Of a DNA stretch of 6,110 nucleotides, positions 1-6,110 are shown in pieces. Each line of letters opens with the position of its first letter. Position 1 is the stretch's first letter. The position numbers and the translations under genes are program-made. Origin of the DNA: Flavobacterium sp. (GTDB lineage Bacteria; Bacteroidota; Bacteroidia; Flavobacteriales; Flavobacteriaceae). Under the pieces are notes generated by a model. It was not told where the DNA came from. It worked only from the letters and a program-made list of their open reading frames with translations, and did no database searches. The stretch spans positions 1 to 6,110 of the forward strand of contig JAUXNR010000878.1 in NCBI GenBank assembly GCA_030682755.1, in the 5' to 3' direction.

Positions 1-313
1 CCCATTCAATGAAACACCAATTTCCGGAATATAAATAATCTTCAATACCAAAATCAAAAGCTTCCTTTTCATTTTTCAGTCGATATACATCAAAATGATA
101 AACAAATCCGTTGGTTGCTTCATATTCATTAACTAAAGAAAACGTAGGACTTGATGTTGCTTTGTTAACGCCAAGTGCTTTTGAAAGTGCCTTGATGAAA
201 GTTGTTTTTCCGGCACCCATTTCGCCATTAAAAAGAATCACTTTTTCGGGTTTTTCGTTTAAAACGGCTTGAGCAATTTCTTGAATTTGTGCTAAATTAA
301 AAATATATTCCAT
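1..313 (-). CDS. tsaE: tRNA t6A37 biosynthesis ATPase TsaE (YjeE family), 3' end cut off by window edge
   Basis: TsaE is the P-loop ATPase that works with TsaB and TsaD (and TsaC, which makes the threonylcarbamoyl-AMP) to install N6-threonylcarbamoyl on A37 of ANN-decoding tRNAs in the cytoplasm. The visible 104 residues start MEYIFNLAQI. They contain a Walker A motif GEMGAGKT (residues 30-37), the family switch-like motif SSPTFSLVNEY (54-64), HFDVYRL (73-79), and an acidic segment leading to CFIEW (100-104), the Walker B-like strand. Family members are about 135-160 residues, so roughly the last quarter lies outside the window. The ATG at 311-313 is chosen because the protein then begins at the normal distance before the P-loop. 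The start lies 26 bases after the porX stop, so the two genes are probably co-transcribed. Identification is by motif and order of motifs; I am very sure of the family. Confidence 0.95.
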   Translation of the reverse strand, partial: MEYIFNLAQIQEIAQAVLNEKPEKVILFNGEMGAGKTTFIKALSKALGVNKATSSPTFSLVNEYEATNGFVYHFDVYRLKNEKEAFDFGIEDYLYSGNWCFIEW

Positions 314-322
314 TCGTAAAAG

Positions 323-327
323 TTCCT
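323..327 (-). promoter_or_regulatory. possible Shine-Dalgarno-like AGGAA before tsaE
   Basis: On the minus strand the short porX-tsaE gap contains AGGAA, nine bases before the tsaE ATG. This fits ribosome binding at the internal gene of an operon. Bacteroidota generally rely little on such sites, and a five-base match in an A-rich gap can arise by chance, so this is only a suggestion. Confidence 0.3.
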
Positions 328-339
328 ATTCTTTTGCTG

Positions 340-1893
340 TTATTTTGGATTAAATACTAAAAAGGGTACGATCATTTCTTCTAAAGAAATACCACCATGT
401 TGATACGAATTTCTATAATAACTCACATAATGGTTGTAATTATTTACATAAGCCAGAAACAAATCATTTTTGGCAAAAATAAACGAACTACTCATATTTA
501 TGGTAGGCAATCCCACTTTTTTAGGGTCTTTTATAACAAAAACATCTTTATCTTCATAAGTTAAACTTCTTCCGGTTTTATAGCGAAGGTTTAAACTTGT
601 GTTTTTATCTCCAATTACTTTTGAAGGATTTTTTACATTTATGGTTCCGTGATCTGTAGTTAGAATTAATTTGAAACCCATTTGTTGTGCCATTTGAATC
701 ATTTCAAGCAGGGGAGAGTTTTTGAACCAACTTAAAGTTAATGAACGATACGCTTTATCATTTGATGCTAATTCTTTTACTACTTCCATTTCTGTTTTAG
801 CATGTGAAAGCATGTCTACAAAATTATAAACAATAGTGGTAAGGTCATTGTTTTTGAGTCCTTTAAAATTGTCTACCAATTTTTTACCATCTCTGAAATT
901 TGTGATTTTATAATATTCACTTTTGATATGTAATCCCAACCGTTTTAATTGAGCATCAAGAAATTCGCCTTCAAAGAGATTTTTTCCGCCGTCTTCCACA
1001 TCGTTTTTCCAATATTGTGGAAACTGTTTTTCCATTTCAAGCGGTGTTAAACCTGAAAAAATTGCATTTCTCGCATATTGAGTTGCGGTTGGTAACATGG
1101 CATAATAAGCATATTCTTTTTCCAGTTTATAATGATTGTTTATAACGCTTTCAAATGCTTTCCATTGGTCATAACGAAGGTTGTCTATCACAACAAATAA
1201 AATAGGTTTGTCTTTTTTGACTATTTCAGGAACCACATATTCTCTGAATAATTTATGTGATAAAACCGGCTTATCCGCTTTTTCATCAAACCAATCTTCA
1301 TAATTTTTTTCAATGAATTTGCCAAATTGCATGTTGGCTTCCGTTTTTTGAGATTCTAATATGGAAATTAAACCTTGGTCTTCAATATTTTCTAATTCCA
1401 ATTCCCAAAAAAGGAGGCGTTTGTATAAATCAGCCCAATCTTCAAAGGAATTGACCATAGCCATATCCATAGCAATTTTTCGAAATTCCTTTTGATAATC
1501 TAAAGTTGTTTTTTCGGTTATCAAACGGGAGTGATCTAAGTTCTTTTTTAAACTTAACAGAATTTGATTTGGATTAACAGGTTTTATAAGGTAATCGGCA
1601 ATTTTTGAACCAATTGCTTCTTCCATAATATATTCTTCTTCACTTTTTGTAATCATAATCATGGGAATGGATGATTTGATTTCTTTCATTTCAGAAAGGG
1701 TTTCTAAACCACTCATTCCGGGCATATTTTCATCTAAAAAAACAATATCAAAATTGTCATTTTCAAAAATATCAATAGCATCACGACCATTGTTACAAGT
1801 GGTTACGTTATAATTTTTAGATTCGAGAAAGAGAATATGAGGTTTAAGTAAATCAATTTCATCGTCTACCCAAAGTATTTTAATTGTGCTCAT
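340..1893 (-). CDS. porX: PorX, type IX secretion response regulator with PglZ domain
   Basis: A 517-residue protein with two enzyme-like domains joined by a helical linker. Residues 1-119 form a CheY-like receiver with acidic pocket D10/D11/E12, phospho-acceptor D54 (in FLDENMPG), T82 and K104 (in IKPVNP), all intact. Residues about 120-215 are helical. From about 228 to the end is a PglZ domain of the alkaline phosphatase superfamily. Its expected metal-site residues are present: D237 (VVIDNLRYD), T271 (LPTATQYAR), D360 and H364 (NFVDMLSH), D414 and H415 (TTDHG), H499 (YQHGG). Length and architecture match PorX. In Porphyromonas and Flavobacterium, PorX acts with the kinase PorY and is needed for T9SS function, and its PglZ domain has been reported to cleave phosphodiester bonds in oligonucleotides. 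It has no DNA-binding output domain. The gene follows the lpdA terminator and precedes tsaE; no porY or T9SS structural gene is visible. The start gives a normal receiver N-terminus (MSTIKILWVDDE). Confidence 0.95.
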   Translation of the reverse strand: MSTIKILWVDDEIDLLKPHILFLESKNYNVTTCNNGRDAIDIFENDNFDIVFLDENMPGMSGLETLSEMKEIKSSIPMIMITKSEEEYIMEEAIGSKIADYLIKPVNPNQILLSLKKNLDHSRLITEKTTLDYQKEFRKIAMDMAMVNSFEDWADLYKRLLFWELELENIEDQGLISILESQKTEANMQFGKFIEKNYEDWFDEKADKPVLSHKLFREYVVPEIVKKDKPILFVVIDNLRYDQWKAFESVINNHYKLEKEYAYYAMLPTATQYARNAIFSGLTPLEMEKQFPQYWKNDVEDGGKNLFEGEFLDAQLKRLGLHIKSEYYKITNFRDGKKLVDNFKGLKNNDLTTIVYNFVDMLSHAKTEMEVVKELASNDKAYRSLTLSWFKNSPLLEMIQMAQQMGFKLILTTDHGTINVKNPSKVIGDKNTSLNLRYKTGRSLTYEDKDVFVIKDPKKVGLPTINMSSSFIFAKNDLFLAYVNNYNHYVSYYRNSYQHGGISLEEMIVPFLVFNPK

Positions 1894-1912
1894 GTATTGG
1901 TTTTCTTTTTAT

Positions 1913-1924
1913 GATTGCAAGATA
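1913..1924 (-). promoter_or_regulatory. candidate Bacteroidota -7 box for porX (TATCTTGC)
   Basis: The minus strand reads TATCTTGCAATC about 20-30 bases before the porX ATG. This resembles the Bacteroidota -7 consensus TAnnTTTG, but with TTGC in place of TTTG. At the expected -33 spacing I find only TTC-like sequence, not a clean TTG. The position between the lpdA terminator and porX makes a promoter likely; the exact site is inferred. Confidence 0.4.
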
Positions 1925-1993
1925 AGAAATCACGAACGACAGAAGTATTAAAGTTATTGTAAATGTTAAAAGGAATTACAACTTATTTAACAC

Positions 1994-2027
1994 AAAAAAA
2001 GCTGTCTTGAAAAAGACAGCTTTTTAA
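1994..2027 (-). terminator. strong intrinsic terminator after lpdA
   Basis: A perfect 8-bp stem (2001-2008 with 2013-2020, GCTGTCTT against AAGACAGC) encloses a 4-base loop. It extends by five further A-T pairs (1996-2000 with 2021-2025). On the minus strand the hairpin begins about 20 bases after the lpdA stop and is followed by a run of seven T (complement of 1994-2000), the classic Rho-independent form. The plus strand also has TTTTT after the stem, so it could terminate in both directions, although no plus-strand gene leads into it here. It separates lpdA from porX. Confidence 0.9.
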
Positions 2028-2043
2028 TGGTAAGCTATATATT

Positions 2044-3432
2044 TTAAAGGTGAATCACTTCTCCATAAGCATCGGCAACGGCTTCCATTACCGCCTCACT
2101 CATTGTTGGATGTGGGTGAATGGCTTTTAAAATTTCATGACCGGTAGTTTCTAATTTACGAGCTACAACTGCTTCTGCAATCATGTCGGTTACTCCGGCA
2201 CCAATCATATGGCATCCCAACCATTCGCCATATTTTGCATCAAAAATTACTTTTACAAAACCATCAGGTGTTCCAGAAGCTTTTGCTTTTCCGGATGCAC
2301 TGAAAGGGAATTTTCCAACTTTTAATTCATATCCTTTTTCTTTGGCTTGTTTTTCGGTTAAACCCACAGAGGCAATTTCAGGTGTAGCATACGTACAACC
2401 CGGAACATTTCCGTAGTCAATTGGTTCAACATGAAGGCCTTTAATTTTTTCAACACACAAGATTCCTTCAGCAGAAGCAACGTGAGCCAAAGCTTGCCCC
2501 GGTGTTACATCACCAATGGCATAATAACCCGGTATGTTGGTTTGGTAATAATCATTTACTAAGATTTTATCGCGATCAGTTGCAATTCCAACTTCTTCCA
2601 GTCCAATGTTTTCAATGTTTGTTTTGATTCCAACAGCCGACAATAAAATATCTGCTTCAAGAATTTCTTCACCTTTTGCTGTTTTTACGAAAGCTTTTAC
2701 GCCATTTCCTGAAGTGTCAATTTTTTCAACAGAAGAATTCGTCATTACAGTAATTCCTGATTTTTTCAACGAGCGTTCAAATTGTTTTGAAATATCTTCA
2801 TCTTCAACCGGAACAACATTTGGCATGAATTCAACAATAGTAACTTCTGTTCCCATTGCATTATAAAAACTTGCAAATTCAACCCCAATTGCACCTGAAC
2901 CCACTACAATCATTTTTTTTGGTTGTGTTGGCAAAGTCATTGCTTGACGGTATCCAATAACTTTTTTACCGTCTTGTGGCAAGTTTGGCAATTCTCTTGA
3001 ACGAGCTCCCGTTGCAATAATTATGTGGCTGGCACTGATTTCGGTCACTTTACCATCGGCAGCAGTTACATCAACTTTTTTACCCGGTTTTATTTTACCA
3101 AAACCTTCAATGACATCAATTTTATTTTTTTTCATCAAAAACTGAACGCCTTTACTCATTCCGTCTGCAATATTACGGCTACGGTTGATAACAGCTCCAA
3201 AATCTTTATCAAATTCCTTAACGGTTAATCCATAATCTGAAGCATGTTTTAGGTATTCAAAAACCTGAGCAGATTTTAAAAGTGCTTTTGTTGGAATACA
3301 ACCCCAATTTAAACAAACACCACCCAAATTTTCTTTTTCAACAACGGCTACTTTAAAGCCCAATTGTGAGGCACGAATTGCGGTTACATAACCACCAGGA
3401 CCACTACCTAAAACTATAATATCGTAGTTCAT
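2044..3432 (-). CDS. lpdA: dihydrolipoyl dehydrogenase (E3)
   Basis: A 462-residue FAD- and NAD-dependent flavoenzyme that reoxidises the dihydrolipoyl groups of pyruvate, 2-oxoglutarate and branched-chain 2-oxoacid dehydrogenase complexes, and of the glycine cleavage system, producing NADH in the cytoplasm. Motifs run in the family order: FAD-binding GSGPGGY (9-15); the redox disulfide C40-C45 in GGVCLNWGCIPTK; an ATG motif (140-142); NAD-binding GSGAIG (178-183) ending its strand in an acidic residue (VEF); the second FAD motif YAIGDV (about 302-307); and the interface HPHPTMSE with catalytic pair H441/E446. Full length is normal. No E1 or E2 gene adjoins it. A candidate promoter upstream and a terminator downstream suggest a single-gene unit, as expected for an E3 shared by several complexes. 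It could in principle be another pyridine nucleotide-disulfide oxidoreductase, but the HPHPTxSE motif and the C-x4-C spacing favour LpdA strongly. Confidence 0.96.
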   Translation of the reverse strand: MNYDIIVLGSGPGGYVTAIRASQLGFKVAVVEKENLGGVCLNWGCIPTKALLKSAQVFEYLKHASDYGLTVKEFDKDFGAVINRSRNIADGMSKGVQFLMKKNKIDVIEGFGKIKPGKKVDVTAADGKVTEISASHIIIATGARSRELPNLPQDGKKVIGYRQAMTLPTQPKKMIVVGSGAIGVEFASFYNAMGTEVTIVEFMPNVVPVEDEDISKQFERSLKKSGITVMTNSSVEKIDTSGNGVKAFVKTAKGEEILEADILLSAVGIKTNIENIGLEEVGIATDRDKILVNDYYQTNIPGYYAIGDVTPGQALAHVASAEGILCVEKIKGLHVEPIDYGNVPGCTYATPEIASVGLTEKQAKEKGYELKVGKFPFSASGKAKASGTPDGFVKVIFDAKYGEWLGCHMIGAGVTDMIAEAVVARKLETTGHEILKAIHPHPTMSEAVMEAVADAYGEVIHL

Positions 3433-3456
3433 ATTTTATTTTTTTGCTAATTATCA

Positions 3457-3492
3457 GATTGCGAAATTAAGGATTAATTATGTTTTTAAAAA
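3457..3492 (-). promoter_or_regulatory. candidate promoter for lpdA (TAATTTCG -7 box)
   Basis: The minus strand carries TAATTTCG (complement of 3462-3469), close to the Bacteroidota -7 consensus TAnnTTTG, about 30 bases before the lpdA ATG. About 19 bases upstream lies a T-run (complement of 3488-3492) in the -33 position, without the preferred G. The rest of the 132-base gap between the ABC gene stop and lpdA is AT-rich; I see no convincing terminator hairpin for the ABC gene in it. Confidence 0.45.
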
Positions 3493-3564
3493 GTTTCGAA
3501 GGTTATTTTTAGACGGAAATAAGATGTTGGAAATAATACTTCGCAACTTTGAATTTGAACGGAA

Positions 3565-5313
3565 TTATTGCTCCACTACAAATTGTGAATCATATAAATT
3601 TTTATAATATCCTTCCGTTTTTTGAATTAACTCAAAATGGGAGCCTTGTTCTACAATCATTCCGGCATCCATTACAATAATTTTATCGGCATTTATCACG
3701 GTGGCTAATCGGTGAGCTATAATTATTGAGGTTCTTCCTTTTGTAATTTTTTCAGTTGCTTTTTGAATTAACTCTTCAGAATAGGTGTCAATTGATGAGG
3801 TAGCTTCGTCTAAAATTAAAATACTGGGTTCACTCATGTAAGCTCGTAAAAAAGCGATAAGTTGCCGCTGTCCGGAAGAAAGCATCACCCCGCGTTCTTT
3901 TACATTATAATCATAGCCGTTTGGTAAACTCATGATAAATTCATGAACACCAATTTTTTTTGCTGCTTCAATAACATCTTCTTTTGTAATCTCCGGATTG
4001 TATAACGTGATGTTGTTATAAATGGTATCTGCAAACAAAAAGACATCTTGTAAAACCACTGCAATTTGTTTGCGTAACGAAGTTAATTCAAACGTATTTA
4101 TGTTATAGCCATCAATTTTTATACTGCCTTCATCAATATCATAAAAGCGATTTAATAAATTTATAATTGTTGATTTTCCGGCTCCTGTAGCACCAACAAT
4201 GGCAATGGTTTGTCCTTCATTAACCTCAAGTGATATTCCTTTTAAAACTTTTTCATTATCGGTATATCCAAAATGTACATTATCAAATTGTATGTTTCCA
4301 TTGAATTTTGGAGCCATTTGACTTCCTTCTTCCTGAAGTTCTTTTGAGGTGTCTAAAATGGCAAAAACTCTGTTTGCAGCAATCATTCCCATCTGCAATT
4401 CATTGAATTTATCAGCAATTTGACGCAGTGGGTTAAACAACATACTGATTAACATGGTATAGGTAAATAAATCACCAAAAGTTGTTTGAGAATCACCACC
4501 AATCATTGCTAAACCTCCGTACCAAACAATTAGTCCTAGTGTAAACGAAGATATAATATCTGCTATAGGAAAGAATATCGAGTTATACCAAACCGTTTTA
4601 ATCCAAGCCTTGTTGTGTTTGTCATTGATTATTTTAAACTTTTCATATTCAATTTTTTCTCTTGAAAACAATTGCACGATTTTCATACCGGTAACACGTT
4701 CTTGAACAAAAGTGTTTAAATTGGCCACTTGCGTTCGCACTTCTTCAAATGCTCCTTTCATTTTTATTTGAAAAATTCGTGTTGCATATACCAATAATGG
4801 CATGGCAAGAATCACAATCATAGAAAGTTTCCAGTTCATGTATAACATGAAAATTAAAACCACAATCATTTTCAATACGTCACTTATAATCATGAATAAA
4901 CCTTGACTGAAAATGCGTGCAATTGCTTCCATGTCTGAAACGGAACGAGTGACCAATTGACCAACAGGAGAGTGGTCAAAATAAGACATTTTGAACTTAA
5001 CGATATGATTAAATAATTTTGTTCTGATATCTCGAACAATGTCTTGTCCTAACCAATTGGCCCAATACACAAAATAAAATTGTGAAAGCACCTCAAATAG
5101 TAAAACAATTCCCATTAGGGAAATATAGAACAGCAAACCGGTAGCATCTTTTGACTGAATATAATTGTCAACAGTTTCCTTTAATAAATAGGGACGAAGT
5201 GCTGCAAAAATTGAAAGAGAAATTGCCCAAACCACCACGCTGTTAAACCGCCATTGGTAGGGTTTGGAATATTCCAAAATGCGTTTAAATAATGAAGTAT
5301 CAAATGCTTTCAT
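3565..5313 (-). CDS. ABC exporter half-transporter (fused membrane and ATPase domains, MsbA/MdlB-like)
   Basis: A 582-residue inner-membrane exporter subunit in the type IV (MsbA/Sav1866-like) layout. The N-terminal membrane domain (about 20-300) has hydrophobic stretches near 23-42, 60-83, 138-159, 162-180, 243-270 and 281-295, consistent with six helices. The ATPase domain (about 340-582) shows A-loop Y350, Walker A GATGAGKST (374-382), Q-loop Q422, signature LSSGQ (478-482), Walker B ILILDE (498-503) with catalytic E503, and H-loop H534. All catalytic residues are present, so it can work as a homodimer; no partner half-transporter is visible. The signature has Ser where LSGGQ has its first Gly. 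Substrate cannot be read from the sequence: lipids, lipid A-like molecules or drugs are all possible, so I give no symbol. The ATG lies 3 bases after the truA stop (TAA TTT ATG), indicating one transcript. Confidence 0.93.
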   Translation of the reverse strand: MKAFDTSLFKRILEYSKPYQWRFNSVVVWAISLSIFAALRPYLLKETVDNYIQSKDATGLLFYISLMGIVLLFEVLSQFYFVYWANWLGQDIVRDIRTKLFNHIVKFKMSYFDHSPVGQLVTRSVSDMEAIARIFSQGLFMIISDVLKMIVVLIFMLYMNWKLSMIVILAMPLLVYATRIFQIKMKGAFEEVRTQVANLNTFVQERVTGMKIVQLFSREKIEYEKFKIINDKHNKAWIKTVWYNSIFFPIADIISSFTLGLIVWYGGLAMIGGDSQTTFGDLFTYTMLISMLFNPLRQIADKFNELQMGMIAANRVFAILDTSKELQEEGSQMAPKFNGNIQFDNVHFGYTDNEKVLKGISLEVNEGQTIAIVGATGAGKSTIINLLNRFYDIDEGSIKIDGYNINTFELTSLRKQIAVVLQDVFLFADTIYNNITLYNPEITKEDVIEAAKKIGVHEFIMSLPNGYDYNVKERGVMLSSGQRQLIAFLRAYMSEPSILILDEATSSIDTYSEELIQKATEKITKGRTSIIIAHRLATVINADKIIVMDAGMIVEQGSHFELIQKTEGYYKNLYDSQFVVEQ

Positions 5314-5316
5314 AAA

Positions 5317-6063
5317 TTAATTGGACTTTGGGATATAGGGATATTCAATTTGGGTTAAATAAAGACCATGAGCTGGAGCAGAGAAGCCCGCCTTGCTACG
5401 GTTTTTACTTTCAAGAATGGTTTGCAAATCTTCTACTCCAATTTTGCCTACTCCAATATTTACAAGTGTTCCAACGATGGCTCTAACCATATTGCGAAGA
5501 AATCTGTCTGCGGTTATCGTAAAAACAAAGTGATTGCCATTTTTTGTCCAAATGGCTTTTGTGATTTTACAATTATATGTAAATACGTCAGTGTTTGATT
5601 TAGAGAAACATTCAAAATCGGTGTGGTTTAGTAATATTGCGGCCGCAGCATTCATCTTTTCTAAATCCAACGAATTTCCGTAATACCAACTCATTTCGTT
5701 TAAAAAAGCATCTTTAAAGGAATGCATGTGGTATTCATAAGTTCTTGAAATAGCGTCAAATCTTGCATGAGCATCGTCTGAAACCAAAATGATGTTGTAA
5801 AACACAATAGATTTGGGTAGGTATGAATTCAATTTTTGAACCCAATAGTTGCTGTCAAGAAGGGTATCATAATCAAAATGAGCGTACATTTCTTTTGCAT
5901 GAACTCCGGCATCAGTTCTTCCGGCACCAACAATTTCAATAGGTGTTTTGAGCAACAATGAAAGTGCTTTTTCTAGAGTTTCCTGAACCGATACAGCATT
6001 GGGTTGAGATTGCCACCCGTGGTAGCTACTTCCGTTATATGCCAAATGAATAAAATACCTCAT
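5317..6063 (-). CDS. truA: tRNA pseudouridine(38-40) synthase TruA
   Basis: A 248-residue enzyme that isomerises uridines 38, 39 and 40 in the anticodon arm of many tRNAs to pseudouridine, acting as a cytoplasmic homodimer. The sequence starts MRYFIHLAYNGSSYHGWQ, the usual TruA opening. It has the catalytic aspartate D51 in GRTDAGVHA (48-56), the ARFDA...RTYEY segment (100-111), the RNA-contacting FLRNMVRAIVGTL helix (188-200) and the closing APAHGLYL (229-236). Length is typical of bacterial TruA. It is the first gene of the transcription unit visible here and is followed almost without gap by the ABC exporter; no functional link between the two is evident, so the pairing may just be operon sharing. 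The start at 6063 is the only ATG that keeps the conserved N-terminus. Confidence 0.96.
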   Translation of the reverse strand: MRYFIHLAYNGSSYHGWQSQPNAVSVQETLEKALSLLLKTPIEIVGAGRTDAGVHAKEMYAHFDYDTLLDSNYWVQKLNSYLPKSIVFYNIILVSDDAHARFDAISRTYEYHMHSFKDAFLNEMSWYYGNSLDLEKMNAAAAILLNHTDFECFSKSNTDVFTYNCKITKAIWTKNGNHFVFTITADRFLRNMVRAIVGTLVNIGVGKIGVEDLQTILESKNRSKAGFSAPAHGLYLTQIEYPYIPKSN

Positions 6064-6073
6064 AATTGATGAG

Positions 6074-6081
6074 CAAAGATA
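6074..6081 (-). promoter_or_regulatory. candidate Bacteroidota -7 box for truA operon (TATCTTTG)
   Basis: The minus strand reads TATCTTTG, an exact match to the Bacteroidota consensus TAnnTTTG, ending 10 bases before the truA ATG. If used, the transcript would begin only a few bases before the start codon, giving a very short leader. I find no clear TTG at the -33 spacing in the remaining bases of the window, so the call rests on the -7 box and its position. Confidence 0.55.
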
Positions 6082-6110
6082 AAGGAATTGAAGAATTTGC
6101 TTGAGTATTA

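Noticed and set aside
340..1200. PglZ domain as a sign of a BREX-type phage defence island
   Set aside because: The PglZ domain is fused to a receiver domain in the PorX arrangement, and no brxC, pglX methyltransferase or other BREX partner is present; neighbours are housekeeping genes.
2183..3228. Open frames on the plus strand opposite lpdA
   Set aside because: They lie wholly within a clearly conserved gene on the other strand, have no recognisable domain, and show no promoter or start context.
3483..3500. TTTTTAAAAA and TTCGAA palindromes in the lpdA upstream gap as an operator or terminator
   Set aside because: Short AT palindromes are expected by chance in this base composition; there is no loop-stem-T-tract form and no second copy.
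3532..3569. Weak inverted repeat (AATAAT/ATTATT) near the end of the ABC gene as a terminator
   Set aside because: The stem is only six A-T pairs, overlaps the stop codon, and has no following T-run on the minus strand.
5368..5598. Plus-strand open frame opposite truA
   Set aside because: It is antisense to the conserved TruA catalytic core region and its product has no recognisable motif.
5639..5646. GC-rich palindrome GCGGCCGC in an AT-rich sequence
   Set aside because: It falls in consecutive alanine codons of truA (residues 139-142), and codon choice explains it without a regulatory role.

Overview
This AT-rich window looks like chromosomal DNA from a member of the Bacteroidota, most likely a flavobacterium. 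Three things point there. One gene encodes PorX, the response-regulator/PglZ protein tied to the type IX secretion system (T9SS), which is largely confined to this phylum. The upstream regions carry TAnnTTTG-like -7 boxes, the form used by the Bacteroidota primary sigma factor. Shine-Dalgarno sequences are mostly absent. No species can be named from this sequence alone.

All five protein genes lie on the minus strand, so transcription runs from high to low coordinates. From right to left there are three units. (1) truA (5317-6063), a tRNA pseudouridine synthase, followed after 3 bases by an ABC exporter half-transporter (3565-5313); a good -7 box sits just upstream of truA. (2) lpdA (2044-3432), dihydrolipoyl dehydrogenase, which appears to be a single-gene unit with its own candidate promoter and a strong intrinsic terminator at about 1994-2027. 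(3) porX (340-1893), followed after 26 bases by tsaE, the t6A-modification ATPase, which runs off the left edge (1-313, C-terminus missing).

The content is mostly core: two tRNA-modification factors, a shared flavoenzyme of 2-oxoacid dehydrogenase complexes, a lipid- or drug-type ABC exporter, and the T9SS regulator. The genes are not obviously one pathway. porX is the most specialised: it has a complete receiver phosphorylation site and a complete set of metal-binding residues in its PglZ domain, so it should be an active two-domain signalling enzyme.

I saw no mobile element, CRISPR array, rRNA, tRNA, prophage or defence cassette, and no gene break. No gap between genes exceeds 150 bases. 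I do not see an undescribed system here; the findings below are modest.
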